DNA of 64,000 nt. Source: Kocuria marina (GTDB lineage Bacteria > Actinomycetota > Actinomycetes > Actinomycetales > Micrococcaceae). The stretch lies in NCBI GenBank assembly GCA_014652975.1, contig BMZV01000004.1:1-64000 (forward strand), in the 5' to 3' direction. The notes beneath the pieces are model-generated. The model worked only from the letters and a program-made list of their open reading frames with translations, was not told the DNA's origin and ran no database searches. This document shows positions 1-8,762 of this stretch, piece after piece. Both the position numbers and the translations under genes were made by a program. Positions within the stretch are counted from its first letter, which is position 1. Each line of letters starts with the position of its first letter.

Positions 1-36
1 GCCGGCACCAGCGGTAACACCGGAGGCGACGCCTAA
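1..36 (+). CDS. C-terminal tail of an upstream gene (partial)
   Basis: Frame 1 runs from the window edge to a TAA stop at 34-36 and encodes a short tail ending GNTGGDA. A terminator-like inverted repeat follows at 54-111. In related Actinobacteria the gene before the PucR regulator and fab operon is often aceE (pyruvate dehydrogenase E1). That identity is synteny-based inference only, because eleven residues cannot identify a protein. Confidence 0.35.
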   Translation, partial: AGTSGNTGGDA

Positions 37-53
37 CCCACCAACCCACCACC

Positions 54-111
54 ACGACGCCCCCACACCACCCACCCACACACGGACGGGACAGTGCGGG
101 GGCGCCGTCGT
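54..111 (+). terminator. Terminator-like hairpin after the upstream gene
   Basis: ACGACG at 54-59 pairs with CGTCGT at 106-111 and CCCCC at 60-64 with GGGGG at 98-102, with a 3-base bulge and a long loop. There is no T-tract. It lies 17 bases after the TAA of the upstream gene. The rest of 37-270 holds no gene I can support. Confidence 0.35.
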
Positions 112-270
112 ACCATGCAAACGCGTTAAACCTCGAAGACCGAACCCGCGGCGGGCTCGCCCTGACCCGTATTCGCGGACGCGCGCACCCCGCCTGCAAC
201 TCGACGCGGGGCACCCGCCCCGGCGTGCGGCGTCGTCGTCCGGGGACATCCCCCCGGACGGGCGAACGGC

Positions 271-1524
271 ATGGACTACCCTCGACTCATGCCCTCCGAC
301 ACCTCCGGCTCCGCCGCCCGCAAAGCACGCTCCACGCGCCGGGTGACCTGGCCGCTCCGCAGTCGGCAACAGGGCACACCGCACCCCAAGACGCTGGACA
401 ACCTCACGGCCAATCTAGGGCAGGTCTCGACCGTGGCAGTGCAGCGGTTAAGCACGTCCCTGCCGTGGTTCTCCCAGCTGCGCGCGGACGAACGCTCGGA
501 ACTCGGGCTGCTCGCCCAGCGCGGTATCGCGTCCTTCGTGCGGTGGTACGAGAACCCGCAGGAACCCGTGTGGGTGCTGACGGAGATCTTCAAGCAGGCC
601 CCCACGGAACTGACCCGCTCCATCACGCTGCAGAACGCACTGCAGGTGCTGCGCATCGTCGTGGACGTGGTCGAGGAGAAGGTCCCCGAGCTCGCCCAGC
701 ACAACGACGAGGTGGCGCTGCGCGAGGCCGTGCTGCGCTTCTCGCGCGAGGTCGCCTTCGCCGCCGCGGACGTCTATGCCAAGGCCGCCGAGAACCGAGG
801 CTCGTGGGATGCGAGGCTGGAATCGCTCGTGGTGGACGGGATCCTGCGCGGCGACCACTCCGACTCCATGCGCTCCAGGGTCTCCGCGCTCGGCTGGACC
901 GACCAGGGGGACGTCACGGTCATGGTGGGCCCCGCGCCCGCCACCACCGGACCCGCCGGTGTGGAACGCATCCGGCGCGCGGCCGGCCGCCATGCCACGG
1001 AATGCCTCGTGGCCATCCAGACCGACCGGCTCGTACTCGTGCTCGGCGGGCTCCGAGACCGCATGCGTTCCCTGACCAAGCTCGCGGCGGTGTTCGGTGA
1101 GGGGCCTGTGGTCCACGGGCCCGCGGTGTCCTCCGTGTTCGAGGTCAAGGAATCGGCGGATCGCGCCCAGGCAGGATTGCGCGCCGCCGCGGCCTGGCCC
1201 CAGGCACCGCATCCCGTCTACTCCGAGGACCTGTGGCCCGAACGCGCCATCAGCGGGGACCCGCTCGCGCTGCGCTCCATGGTGGAGGCCGTGTGGGAAC
1301 CGCTCTCGGCGTCCTCCACCGGACTCGTGGACACCCTCACCACCTACCTGTGCGTGGGGCACTCGCTCGAGGCCACCGCGCGCGAGCTGTTCGTCCACGC
1401 CAACACCGTGCGCTACCGGTTGCGCCGCGTCAGCGACATCACCGGGTGGGACCCCCTGCTGCCGCGGGACGCGTTCGTGCTGCACTGCGCCGTGCTCGCG
1501 GGCCGGCTGAACAGTCAGCCATGA
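271..1524 (+). CDS. PucR-family transcriptional regulator, FasR-like activator of fab genes
   Basis: The last 60 or so residues form the PucR-type helix-turn-helix: a stretch reading ARELFVHANTVRYRLRRV is the typical recognition region. The middle (residues 150-340) resembles the GGDEF-like or PucR central domain by position only. The protein has 417 residues from the ATG at 271; an ATG at 289 would remove six residues. It ends 91 bases before fabD on the same strand. In Streptomyces a PucR-type protein in this position (FasR) activates the fabDHPF operon, so I infer the same role here. The effector is unknown. Confidence 0.85.
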   Translation: MDYPRLMPSDTSGSAARKARSTRRVTWPLRSRQQGTPHPKTLDNLTANLGQVSTVAVQRLSTSLPWFSQLRADERSELGLLAQRGIASFVRWYENPQEPVWVLTEIFKQAPTELTRSITLQNALQVLRIVVDVVEEKVPELAQHNDEVALREAVLRFSREVAFAAADVYAKAAENRGSWDARLESLVVDGILRGDHSDSMRSRVSALGWTDQGDVTVMVGPAPATTGPAGVERIRRAAGRHATECLVAIQTDRLVLVLGGLRDRMRSLTKLAAVFGEGPVVHGPAVSSVFEVKESADRAQAGLRAAAAWPQAPHPVYSEDLWPERAISGDPLALRSMVEAVWEPLSASSTGLVDTLTTYLCVGHSLEATARELFVHANTVRYRLRRVSDITGWDPLLPRDAFVLHCAVLAGRLNSQP

Positions 1525-1530
1525 CATGGT

Positions 1531-1550
1531 CTTGTAGACCTCCCACAAAG
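1531..1550. promoter_or_regulatory. Imperfect dyad in front of fabD, possible regulator site
   Basis: CTTGT at 1531-1535 faces ACAAAG at 1545-1550, giving an imperfect inverted repeat centred about 75 bases upstream of the fabD start. Its place between the PucR-type regulator and the fab operon makes a regulatory site plausible. No clear -35/-10 pair could be assigned, and the dyad is short. Confidence 0.25.
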
Positions 1551-1615
1551 CTCGTCCCCCAGGTTGGTGACACCGACCAGTCCATGGCGCGGTCCACTCT
1601 TGGTGGAATGAACGG

Positions 1616-2527
1616 GTGATTGCAGTTGTCTGCCCCGGTCAGGGGTCCCAGAAGCCAGGTTTCCTTTCTGAGTGGTTGTCCGTTCCCGGAGTGTCCGACC
1701 ACCTGAGCGAGCTGTCCGACGCCGCCGGGCTGGATCTCACGCACTACGGCACCCAGGCGGACGAGGAGACAATCAAGGACACCGCGGTGGCCCAGCCCCT
1801 CATCGTGGCCGCGGGTCTCGTGGCCGGGCGACTGCTCGCGCCGAGCTTGGAGGACCGCTCCGACGTCGTCTTCGCGGGGCACTCCGTCGGTGAGATCACC
1901 GCCGCCGCGCTGTCCGGCGTGCTGAGCGAGGCGGACGCCATGCGGTTCGTGCGCGTGCGCGCCACGGAAATGGCCCGCGCAGCCGCCGTCTCCCCCACGG
2001 GGATGGCCGCGGTGCTGGGCGGTAAGCCAGACGACGTCGCTCAGGCCATCGCCGCCGTCGGCGCCACCGCCGCGAACGCGAACGGCGGTGGCCAGGTGGT
2101 CGCCGCCGGGACGATCGAGCAGCTCGACGCCCTCGCGGAGAACCCTCCGGCGCGGGCAAAGGTCATCAAGCTCAAGGTCGCCGGCGCGTTCCACACCGAG
2201 CACATGGCGCCCGCGCTGGAGCCGCTGCGTGAGCTCGTGCCGCAGCTGTCCCCGAACGATCCGGAGCACCCCCTGCTGAGCAACTTCGACGGTGCCCGGG
2301 TCGACGGCGGTGCAGCGGCCGTGGACTCGCTCGTGGAGCAGGTCTGCCGCCCGGTGCGGTGGGACGCGTGCATGGAGACCCTGGCCGAACTGCAGGTCGA
2401 GCACATCGTGGAACTGCCGCCGGCCGGGACCCTCGTGGGTCTGGCCAAGCGCGGGCTCAAGGGCGTGCCCGCAACCGCGGTCAACACACCGGAGGACCTG
2501 GAGACGGTGCGGAGTATTCTGAGCTGA
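1616..2527 (+). CDS. fabD: Malonyl-CoA:ACP transacylase FabD
   Basis: Moves the malonyl group from CoA to acyl carrier protein, providing the extender for fatty acid synthesis in the cytoplasm. The N-terminus carries the GQGSQ motif and the nucleophile elbow GHSVGE puts the catalytic serine at residue 90. The partner histidine is in AFHTEH near residue 200. The length of 303 residues is normal. The GTG start at 1616 is preceded by GGTGGA about 8 bases upstream. First gene of the fabD-fabH-acpP-fabF operon. Confidence 0.97.
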   Translation: MIAVVCPGQGSQKPGFLSEWLSVPGVSDHLSELSDAAGLDLTHYGTQADEETIKDTAVAQPLIVAAGLVAGRLLAPSLEDRSDVVFAGHSVGEITAAALSGVLSEADAMRFVRVRATEMARAAAVSPTGMAAVLGGKPDDVAQAIAAVGATAANANGGGQVVAAGTIEQLDALAENPPARAKVIKLKVAGAFHTEHMAPALEPLRELVPQLSPNDPEHPLLSNFDGARVDGGAAAVDSLVEQVCRPVRWDACMETLAELQVEHIVELPPAGTLVGLAKRGLKGVPATAVNTPEDLETVRSILS

Positions 2528-2587
2528 CAAGTGTGCGCACGCACCCGGACAACTCGTGAACTGCACCAGGTAAGGAGTCGGCCTCCC

Positions 2588-3655
2588 GTGGCGACCATCA
2601 AACAGAACACCCCCAACGCCCACACACGCATCCTGGGTATCGGCGCCTACCGCCCGTCCGAGATCGTGACCAATGACGACGTCTGTCAGTGGATCGAATC
2701 CTCCGACGAGTGGATCGTCAAGCGCACGGGCATCCACACCCGCCACCGTGCCCCGGCGGACGTCACCGTCCTGGAGATGGCCGAGCACTCGGCCCGCGAG
2801 GCACTCGAGAGCGCCGGTCTCACGGGTGAGCAGCTGGACACCATCATCGTGTCCACCGTGTCCTTCCCGTACCTCACACCGTCCCTCGCCGCCCAGCTCG
2901 CGGACCGCCTGGGGGCCACACCTGCGGCGGCCTACGACATCTCCGCGGCGTGCGCGGGCTACTGCTACGGCATCGCCCAGGCGGACGCGCTCGTGCGCTC
3001 CGGGGATTCCACCAACGTGCTGGTGATCGGCGTGGAAAAACTCTCCGACGTCATCGACAACACCGAGCGTTCCATCTCCTTCCTGCTCGGCGACGGCGCC
3101 GGCGCCGTGGTCATCGGCCCGTCCGACGTGCCGGGAATCGGCCCGTCCGTGTGGGGTTCGGACGGATCCAAGTGGGATGCGATCCGTATGACCCACCCGC
3201 TCACCGACATCCGCACGGTCGAGAAGGGTGGCGAGCGGACCTTCGCCAAGGACCTCGCGGACCCAGAGACCGGTGAGATGCGCCCGGACGCCACCATGTG
3301 GCCCACCCTGCGCCAGGACGGACCCACGGTCTTCCGGTGGGCCTCGTGGGAGGGAGCCCGCGTGGCCAAGGAAGCCCTCGAGGCCTCCGGGCTCGAGCCC
3401 GAGGACCTCGCGGCATTCGTGCCCCATCAGGCGAACATGCGCATCATCGATCAGATGGCCAAGGTGCTCAAGCTGCCCGACTCCGTGATCATCGCCCGGG
3501 ACATCGCGGAGGCTGGTAACACCTCCGCGGCGTCCATCCCGCTGGCCACCCACCGCTTGCTCGCGGAGCACCCGGAACTGTCCGGGAAGCCCTCCCTGCA
3601 GATCGGTTTCGGGGCGGGTCTCGTGTACGGCGCCCAAGTGGTGCTGTTGCCCTGA
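2588..3655 (+). CDS. fabH: 3-oxoacyl-ACP synthase III FabH
   Basis: Condenses an acyl-CoA primer with malonyl-ACP to start fatty acid chains; in Gram-positive bacteria such enzymes usually accept branched primers. The Cys-His-Asn triad is visible: Cys122 in SAACAG, His in FVPHQAN, Asn in GNTSAAS. The GTG at 2588 is preferred over an upstream in-frame GTG at 2531 because AAGGAG lies at 2572-2577, ten bases ahead, and the resulting 355 residues match the family. Sixty bases separate it from fabD. It is distinct from the OleA thiolase-fold enzyme encoded at 30091. Confidence 0.96.
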   Translation: MATIKQNTPNAHTRILGIGAYRPSEIVTNDDVCQWIESSDEWIVKRTGIHTRHRAPADVTVLEMAEHSAREALESAGLTGEQLDTIIVSTVSFPYLTPSLAAQLADRLGATPAAAYDISAACAGYCYGIAQADALVRSGDSTNVLVIGVEKLSDVIDNTERSISFLLGDGAGAVVIGPSDVPGIGPSVWGSDGSKWDAIRMTHPLTDIRTVEKGGERTFAKDLADPETGEMRPDATMWPTLRQDGPTVFRWASWEGARVAKEALEASGLEPEDLAAFVPHQANMRIIDQMAKVLKLPDSVIIARDIAEAGNTSAASIPLATHRLLAEHPELSGKPSLQIGFGAGLVYGAQVVLLP

Positions 3656-3803
3656 TCCCACCCGTGGCGTGCCGTAGGGTTAGACCGCACACCTCTTGTC
3701 CACGGACCGTTCGAGCACTCGGGCGGTCCGCACGGTAGTTCTCCCGAACCCCGTGCTCACCCAGTAAGGTCGCGCACCGCGACTATAAGGAAAGGAAGCC
3801 GAT

Positions 3804-4049
3804 ATGGCGAGCAAAGACGAAATCCTGGCCGGCCTGGCAGAAATCGTGAACGAAGAGACCGGCCTCGAGACCGACGCCGTGCAGCTCGACAAGTCCTTCA
3901 CCGAGGATCTGGACATCGACTCCATCTCCATGATGACCATCGTGGTCAACGCCGAGGAGAAGTTCGACGTCACCATCCCGGACGAAGAGGTCAAGAACCT
4001 GAAGACCGTCGAGGACGCCGTCAACTTCATCGACAACGCCCAGGACTGA
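3804..4049 (+). CDS. acpP: Acyl carrier protein
   Basis: Small acidic carrier of growing acyl chains through a 4'-phosphopantetheine arm. The attachment serine is Ser40 in the DIDSIS motif (DSI instead of the more common DSL). The length of 81 residues is typical. A strong ribosome site (AAGGAAAGGAAG) ends 4-5 bases before the ATG, as expected for an abundant protein. It sits in the fab operon with 148 bases of spacing from fabH, which leaves room for its own promoter; TATAAG at 3784 is a possible -10 but has no convincing -35. Confidence 0.97.
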   Translation: MASKDEILAGLAEIVNEETGLETDAVQLDKSFTEDLDIDSISMMTIVVNAEEKFDVTIPDEEVKNLKTVEDAVNFIDNAQD

Positions 4050-4172
4050 TCCCCGGGTGTCAGGTGGCGTGCCCTCCAGCGTGAGCGGGGCACGTCACCT
4101 CACGTCACACCAGGCGGCCGACCGAGCAAGCCCTGGAACATCTGCGACCCCGGACCCGAGGAAGTGCACAAC

Positions 4173-5435
4173 ATGTCCCGCAAAGTAGTCGTCACCGGCC
4201 TGGGTGCCATCACTCCCATCGGTGAGAACGTCCAGGAGACCTGGCAGAACGCCCTCAAGGGTGTCTCCGGTGTCCACGCTCTGGAACAGGAGTGGGTGGA
4301 GAAGTACGACCTCCCTGTGCGCATCGGCGCCACCTCCCCCAAGCCGTCTGAGGATGCCGTGTCCCGGGTGCAGGCCAAGCGTCTGGACCCCTCCGGTCAG
4401 CTGTCCGTGGCAGCGGCTCGTGAGGCGTGGACGGACGCCGGTTTCTCCGGCGCCGACGCCGACTCGAGCGACGAGTTGGACCCCACCCGCGTGGGCGTGG
4501 CGTTCGGTACCGGTATCGGCGGTGTGTGGACCCTCCTGGATGCGTGGGACACCCTGCTCGCCAAGGGGCCCCGCCGAGTCAAGCCCATGACCGTGCCCAT
4601 GCTCATGCCCAACGGCAATGCGTCCTCGGTGAGCATGGAGTTCAAGGCCCGCGCGTGCGCGATCACCCCGGTCTCCGCGTGTGCATCCGGCACCGAGGCG
4701 TTCTTCCAGGGTCTGAATCTGATCCGCTCGGGCAAGGCGGACGTGGTGATCGTGGGCGGCGCCGAGAGTGCGATCCACCCCATGACCATTGCCGCGTTCA
4801 ACTCCATGCAGGCCCTGTCCCGGCGCAACGACGATCCGCAGCGCGCCTCCCGCCCGTTCGACGTGGACCGCGACGGGTTCGTCATGGGTGAGGGTGCCGG
4901 TGCCGTGGTGCTCGAGTCCGAGGAGCACGCGAAGGCCCGCGGCGCGCGGATCTACGCCGAACTGGCGGGTGCGGGTCTCAGTGCCGACGCCCACCACATC
5001 ACCGCTCCCGCCACCGGGGATGAGGGCGGACCCGCCCGCGCGCTGCGTGAGGCCATGGAGTCCGGGGACATCGCCCCCTCGGACATCAAGCACGTCAACG
5101 CGCACGCGACCTCTACCCCCGTGGGCGACATCCCCGAGGCCGGCGCACTGCGCTGCGCATTCGGGTCCGCCGTGGACGACATGGCCGTGTCCGCGACCAA
5201 GTCCATGATGGGTCACCTGCTCGGCGGTTCCGGAGCCGTGGAGGGTGTGCTCACCGTCCTGGCCCTATCCGAGCGCAAGGCCCCGTGCACCATCAACCTG
5301 GAGAACCAGGACCCCCGGATCGATCTGGACGTGGTGACCACCGCCCGGAATCTCCCCGGTGGGGACATGGTCGCGATCTCCAACTCGTTCGGTTTCGGCG
5401 GGCACAACTCGGTGGCGGCGTTCCGCTCCCTGTAG
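4173..5435 (+). CDS. fabF: 3-oxoacyl-ACP synthase II FabF
   Basis: Elongating condensing enzyme of type II fatty acid synthesis. The Cys-His-His triad is present: Cys170 in SACASG, the first His in NAHATSTPVGD and the second in MMGHLLGGSGA. The ATG at 4173 is chosen over a GTG at 4164 because GAGGAAG ends nine bases before it. Length 420 residues. Last gene of the operon; a strong hairpin follows 18 bases after the stop. Confidence 0.96.
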   Translation: MSRKVVVTGLGAITPIGENVQETWQNALKGVSGVHALEQEWVEKYDLPVRIGATSPKPSEDAVSRVQAKRLDPSGQLSVAAAREAWTDAGFSGADADSSDELDPTRVGVAFGTGIGGVWTLLDAWDTLLAKGPRRVKPMTVPMLMPNGNASSVSMEFKARACAITPVSACASGTEAFFQGLNLIRSGKADVVIVGGAESAIHPMTIAAFNSMQALSRRNDDPQRASRPFDVDRDGFVMGEGAGAVVLESEEHAKARGARIYAELAGAGLSADAHHITAPATGDEGGPARALREAMESGDIAPSDIKHVNAHATSTPVGDIPEAGALRCAFGSAVDDMAVSATKSMMGHLLGGSGAVEGVLTVLALSERKAPCTINLENQDPRIDLDVVTTARNLPGGDMVAISNSFGFGGHNSVAAFRSL

Positions 5436-5453
5436 CGGGCGCCCACCCCAGCG

Positions 5454-5500
5454 ACGAACCCCGGTGGCCCACCCTGTGGAGGTGGGACACCAGGGTTCGT
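5454..5500. terminator. Bidirectional hairpin between fabF and DUF3145
   Basis: ACGAACCC at the left pairs with GGGTTCGT at the right, then GGTG with CACC and CCCACC with GGTGGG, with two single mismatches and a 7-base loop. Eighteen base pairs in total. It lies between two converging genes, so it can serve both. Confidence 0.75.
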
Positions 5501-5679
5501 TCGTGCTCCGCAACGGATTCGGAGCGAGAGTTCTGAGGTCGGAAACTTGTAGGTACGGGTGGCACCCATCGGGGGTCCCCGGGTAGGTCACCCACCACGT
5601 CACGCCGCATCGGTAACGCCTTTCCGGGGCGAGCCGCGTCATCCGGCGGGTCTACCGACGGGCGGCTATCTGGCGGGGG

Positions 5680-6183
5680 TCATCCGACGCGATGCAGCCA
5701 CCGCACGGGTGCGCCCTCGGCGGCGTGACGGAACGGTTCCAGCTCCTCGTCCCAGGCCTCCCCCAGTGCCAGCGAGAGCTCCGCGACCACGGCGGAGGGG
5801 TCCCCACCGGAGGCCTCGAACGCGAACCGGATCCGGTCCTCGCTCACGCAGATGTTCCCGGCGACGTCCGTGGTCGCGTGGAAGATCCCCAGATCCGGCG
5901 TGAAGGACCACCGGGAGCCGTCGTTACCGCGGCTCGCGTTCTCGGTCACCTCGAACCTCACCCGCCCCAGGGTCCGGAGCGCGGAGGCGAGCAGCGCCCC
6001 CGTGCCTGCGCGGCCGGACCACTCGAGTTCGGTGCGCACGCAACCGGGCTCGGCGTTCTGCGGTGTCCACTGTAGATCCGTGCGCTGTCGCGAGACGGAT
6101 TCCAGAGCCCACTGGATGTGGGGGCACAGCGCCTGCGGCGCGGAGTGCACGTACAGCACACCCCGCGTGGTGGGTGAAGACAT
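5680..6183 (-). CDS. DUF3145 family protein
   Basis: A 167-residue soluble protein recognised as the actinobacterial DUF3145 family from its opening (TRGVLYVHSAPQALCPH) and its acidic C-terminal half containing SLALGEAWDEELEPFRHAAEG. No catalytic motif, signal peptide or membrane segment is visible, and I know no established function. A good ribosome site (GGAGGA) precedes the ATG. It converges on the fab operon and is followed on its own strand by the shared hairpin at 5454-5500. A promoter candidate lies about 165 bases upstream. Confidence 0.8.
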   Translation of the reverse strand: MSSPTTRGVLYVHSAPQALCPHIQWALESVSRQRTDLQWTPQNAEPGCVRTELEWSGRAGTGALLASALRTLGRVRFEVTENASRGNDGSRWSFTPDLGIFHATTDVAGNICVSEDRIRFAFEASGGDPSAVVAELSLALGEAWDEELEPFRHAAEGAPVRWLHRVG

Positions 6184-6345
6184 AGCCTGTTCCTCCGTTG
6201 TGTAGGTACGTCTTCCCCAACGTCCTGCTCGGAGGCCCCGGTCTATGTGTTTCGGCGCCCGTATGAAGTTGTCCGGTCGGTGTTCGGCGACCTGATGTAC
6301 ACACCCTCGCGGATTCGAGGCCGCGGGGGTGGCTCATTCCGTTTC

Positions 6346-6374
6346 ATTGTCCAGCAGGGCTACTCACCGGTCAA
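6346..6374 (-). promoter_or_regulatory. Sigma-70-type promoter candidate for the DUF3145 gene
   Basis: On the minus strand TTGACC (6374-6369) and GACAAT (6351-6346) are separated by exactly 17 bases. It lies in the gap between xerC and the DUF3145 gene and points at the latter. The predicted transcript would have a leader of about 155 bases. Confidence 0.35.
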
Positions 6375-6400
6375 CCCGAATCACTGCTCGCGCTGAAATG

Positions 6401-7423
6401 TCAAGCTCGCGGATGCGCTTGGGAGTAGGCACGTTTGAGCCGCTCCACGGACACATGGGTGTAGATCTGGGTGGTGGCCACGCTCGCGTGCCCCAGCACT
6501 TCCTGCACGGTGCGCAGGTCCGCTCCCCCGTCCAGCAAGTGGGTCGCAGCGCTGTGCCGCAGGCTGTGCGGCCCACGGGCGGTGGTGTCCGGAATGGTCT
6601 CCAACGCACGGGCCACGACCCTGCGGGCCACCCGGGCGTCGATCCGGGCACCGCGGGCCCCGACGAAGACGGCGTCACCCGCTTCGGGTGCCGCGAGCTC
6701 CGCGCGCCGATGTCTCCACAGGGCCAGCGCCTCCCCCGCGCTCTCCCCGTACGGGACCCGGCGTTGTTTGTTGCCCTTGCCCGTGACCGTGAGGACGTGG
6801 TTCACGGCGTCCACGTGGGACCCGTCGAGGGACACGAGCTCGCTGATCCGAGCGCCCGTGGCGTAGAGCAGTTCGAGCAGTGCCCAGTCGCGCGCCGCGA
6901 GCGCTGCCGCGTGAGCGTCGTCGTGCCCACCGAGGGCGACGTCCCCGAGGTCGTCGAGCATGTCGTTGAGTGCCGTGGCGCCCACGACGTCCGGGAGGTG
7001 CTTGGCGGGGCGCGGCCCGCGCAACCCCGCGGCCGGGTCGTGACGCAGCCCCTGGGTGTCCACGGCCCAGCGGAAGAACGTGTGCACGGCCGCGATCCCC
7101 CGGGACAGGGAGCTGCGGGCGAGTCCTCGGTGGTGGCGCTGGGCGAGCCAGCCGCGCAGGGTGTCCCGGTCCAGCAGGTCCATGGCGTCGATCCCGTGGT
7201 CCCGCATCCAGTGCGAGAGGTCCGAGACGTCGTTGACGTAGGAGCGCACGGTGTGGTCGCTGCGGGACCGCTCGAGGCTCAGGTACGCCCGGAACTGCGG
7301 GAGGTAGGCCTCGAGCGGCCCGGGCGGGGCATCCTTCGCCCCTGCTGCCGGTGCCCCCTGCGCGCCCGACGACGCCGCGTGCTCAGGTTCCCGTTCGACC
7401 GTCCGGTCTTTTACTGCGCCCAT
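6401..7423 (-). CDS. xerC: Tyrosine recombinase XerC
   Basis: Site-specific recombinase that with XerD resolves chromosome dimers at dif. The catalytic set is complete: Arg192 in GARISE, Lys216 in TGKGNK, His286 and Arg289 in HSLRH, His312 in GHAS, and the Tyr321 nucleophile in QIYTH. An N-terminal SAM-like DNA-binding domain spans roughly residues 35-130. The length of 340 includes a low-complexity 30-residue N-terminal extension. Its 5' end overlaps the 3' end of dprA by 41 bases, so the two are co-transcribed. The neighbours dprA and comM mark it as the chromosomal Xer rather than a phage integrase. Confidence 0.9.
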   Translation of the reverse strand: MGAVKDRTVEREPEHAASSGAQGAPAAGAKDAPPGPLEAYLPQFRAYLSLERSRSDHTVRSYVNDVSDLSHWMRDHGIDAMDLLDRDTLRGWLAQRHHRGLARSSLSRGIAAVHTFFRWAVDTQGLRHDPAAGLRGPRPAKHLPDVVGATALNDMLDDLGDVALGGHDDAHAAALAARDWALLELLYATGARISELVSLDGSHVDAVNHVLTVTGKGNKQRRVPYGESAGEALALWRHRRAELAAPEAGDAVFVGARGARIDARVARRVVARALETIPDTTARGPHSLRHSAATHLLDGGADLRTVQEVLGHASVATTQIYTHVSVERLKRAYSQAHPRA

Positions 7424-8762
7424 GCGGCGAGCCTACCCGCCGCCATCCGAGCAGCGAGTCCGCGGCCAGTCCGGCGTCACGGAGCCTTACGAGACCCGTG
7501 AGCACCTCCCCCGGGCTCAACCCGGACACCGCGCACAGGTGGGACGGGTCCGCGTCGGTGCGCAGGGGCAGCGCGTCGAACAAGCGCAACAACGTGGGAT
7601 CCAGGCCGTCCTCGGGGCGCTCGTCACGGGTACTCGCCGCCCGGTGTGCATCCTGGGCCACCGCATTGCCCAGGGGCTCCACGAGTTCCAGGAGCTCGGC
7701 AGCATTGCTCACGAGCACCGCGTGATCGTCGCGGATGAGGCGATGGCAGCCCGCCGAGCCTCCCACGAGCACGTCCCCCGGGACCGCGGCGACCTCCCGC
7801 GAGAGCCCCGCTGCGTGGCGTGCGGTGTTGAGCGATCCGGAACGCCACGCCGCCTCCGTGACCACCGTGGCTCGCGTGAGGGCCGCGATGATGCGGTTGC
7901 GCTGCAGGAACCGGTAGCGCGCGGGAGCGCAGCCCAGGGGAACCTCACTCAGCACCACTGAACGCTGCGTGATGTGATGCAGCAGGTCCGCGTTGCCCGC
8001 CGGGTAGAACCGATCCACACCGCACGCCAGAACGGCGATCGTGGCCCCGTCCCCGGTGCCTGCCTCAAGGGCGGCCGTGTGCGCCACGGCGTCGATCCCG
8101 TACGCGCCGCCCGAGACCACACACCAATGGGCAGCGGCCAGTTCATGGGCCATCTGACGGGTCACCGCGGCCCCGTAACCGCTCGCGTTGCGCGCGCCCA
8201 CCACGGCCACACTGCGATCCAGCCGGGACAGCACCTCGCGATGACCCCGGCCCCACAGGACCAGCGGGCGCTGCAGGCCCAGGTCGTCGAGATGCGCGGG
8301 CCACTCCGGATCCTCCGGGATGAGTGTCCACGCACCGATCTGTTCGGCGTGCCGGGCATCCACGCGGGGCTCCGGGACGGGCAGCCGCGAGCGCCAGGCC
8401 GTGAACCGTTTGAGGAGATTCGGGACCGACGAGTCCGGGGCCAGCTCCTCGGTGGCCTTGCGATAAACGGAACACAGAGCGGGACTGGGGGCCTGCAATT
8501 CCACGATGCTGCGCCACAACAGTTCAGGGCCTAGGGCTGCCAGCAAGATCAAGCCCGCGGTGTCGCCGGGTTCGATGATGCGCGATAAGCGCACGCGGCA
8601 CGCCCGGACGGCGTGGTATGGATCGCCAGGGGTGCCGACCGCGGCAGTGTCCCCCGCGGTTGCCCCTAGATCCGTCATATTGCCGCGGCGGTCCGGCCCG
8701 GCGGGGTGGTGCTCTGTCGAGCTGCCGTAGCTTTCAGACCCGGCGGGGTGGTGTTCCGTCAT
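7383..8762 (-). CDS. dprA: DNA processing protein DprA
   Basis: Binds incoming single-stranded DNA and loads RecA during transformation. The Rossmann-like core shows [26 protein letters not shown], the cysteine-containing ACGVDRFYP and RNRIIAALT. The C-terminal winged-helix DprA domain follows from about residue 385. The start at 8762 is chosen because its ATG overlaps the comM stop (ATGA). This gives 459 residues with an N-terminal tail that contains two in-frame copies of TEHHPAG encoded by a direct repeat. A later ATG at 8679 (MTDLG) is possible but lacks a ribosome site. Confidence 0.9.
   Translation of the reverse strand: MTEHHPAGSESYGSSTEHHPAGPDRRGNMTDLGATAGDTAAVGTPGDPYHAVRACRVRLSRIIEPGDTAGLILLAALGPELLWRSIVELQAPSPALCSVYRKATEELAPDSSVPNLLKRFTAWRSRLPVPEPRVDARHAEQIGAWTLIPEDPEWPAHLDDLGLQRPLVLWGRGHREVLSRLDRSVAVVGARNASGYGAAVTRQMAHELAAAHWCVVSGGAYGIDAVAHTAALEAGTGDGATIAVLACGVDRFYPAGNADLLHHITQRSVVLSEVPLGCAPARYRFLQRNRIIAALTRATVVTEAAWRSGSLNTARHAAGLSREVAAVPGDVLVGGSAGCHRLIRDDHAVLVSNAAELLELVEPLGNAVAQDAHRAASTRDERPEDGLDPTLLRLFDALPLRTDADPSHLCAVSGLSPGEVLTGLVRLRDAGLAADSLLGWRRVGSPHGRSKRPDGRTGT
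8697..8753. repeat. 15-base direct repeat inside the dprA start region
   Basis: CCCGGCGGGGTGGTG occurs at 8697-8711 and again at 8739-8753, 42 bases apart and therefore in frame. It encodes the repeated HHPAG segment of the DprA tail. It looks like a local duplication rather than a protein-family feature. Confidence 0.8.

Noticed and set aside
1439-3661. A 740-codon open frame on the minus strand
   Set aside because: Antisense to fabD and fabH, which carry all catalytic residues.
6401-7423. Phage integrase
   Set aside because: The gene has XerC length and motifs and lies in the conserved comM-dprA-xerC series; no attachment repeats or phage genes are near.
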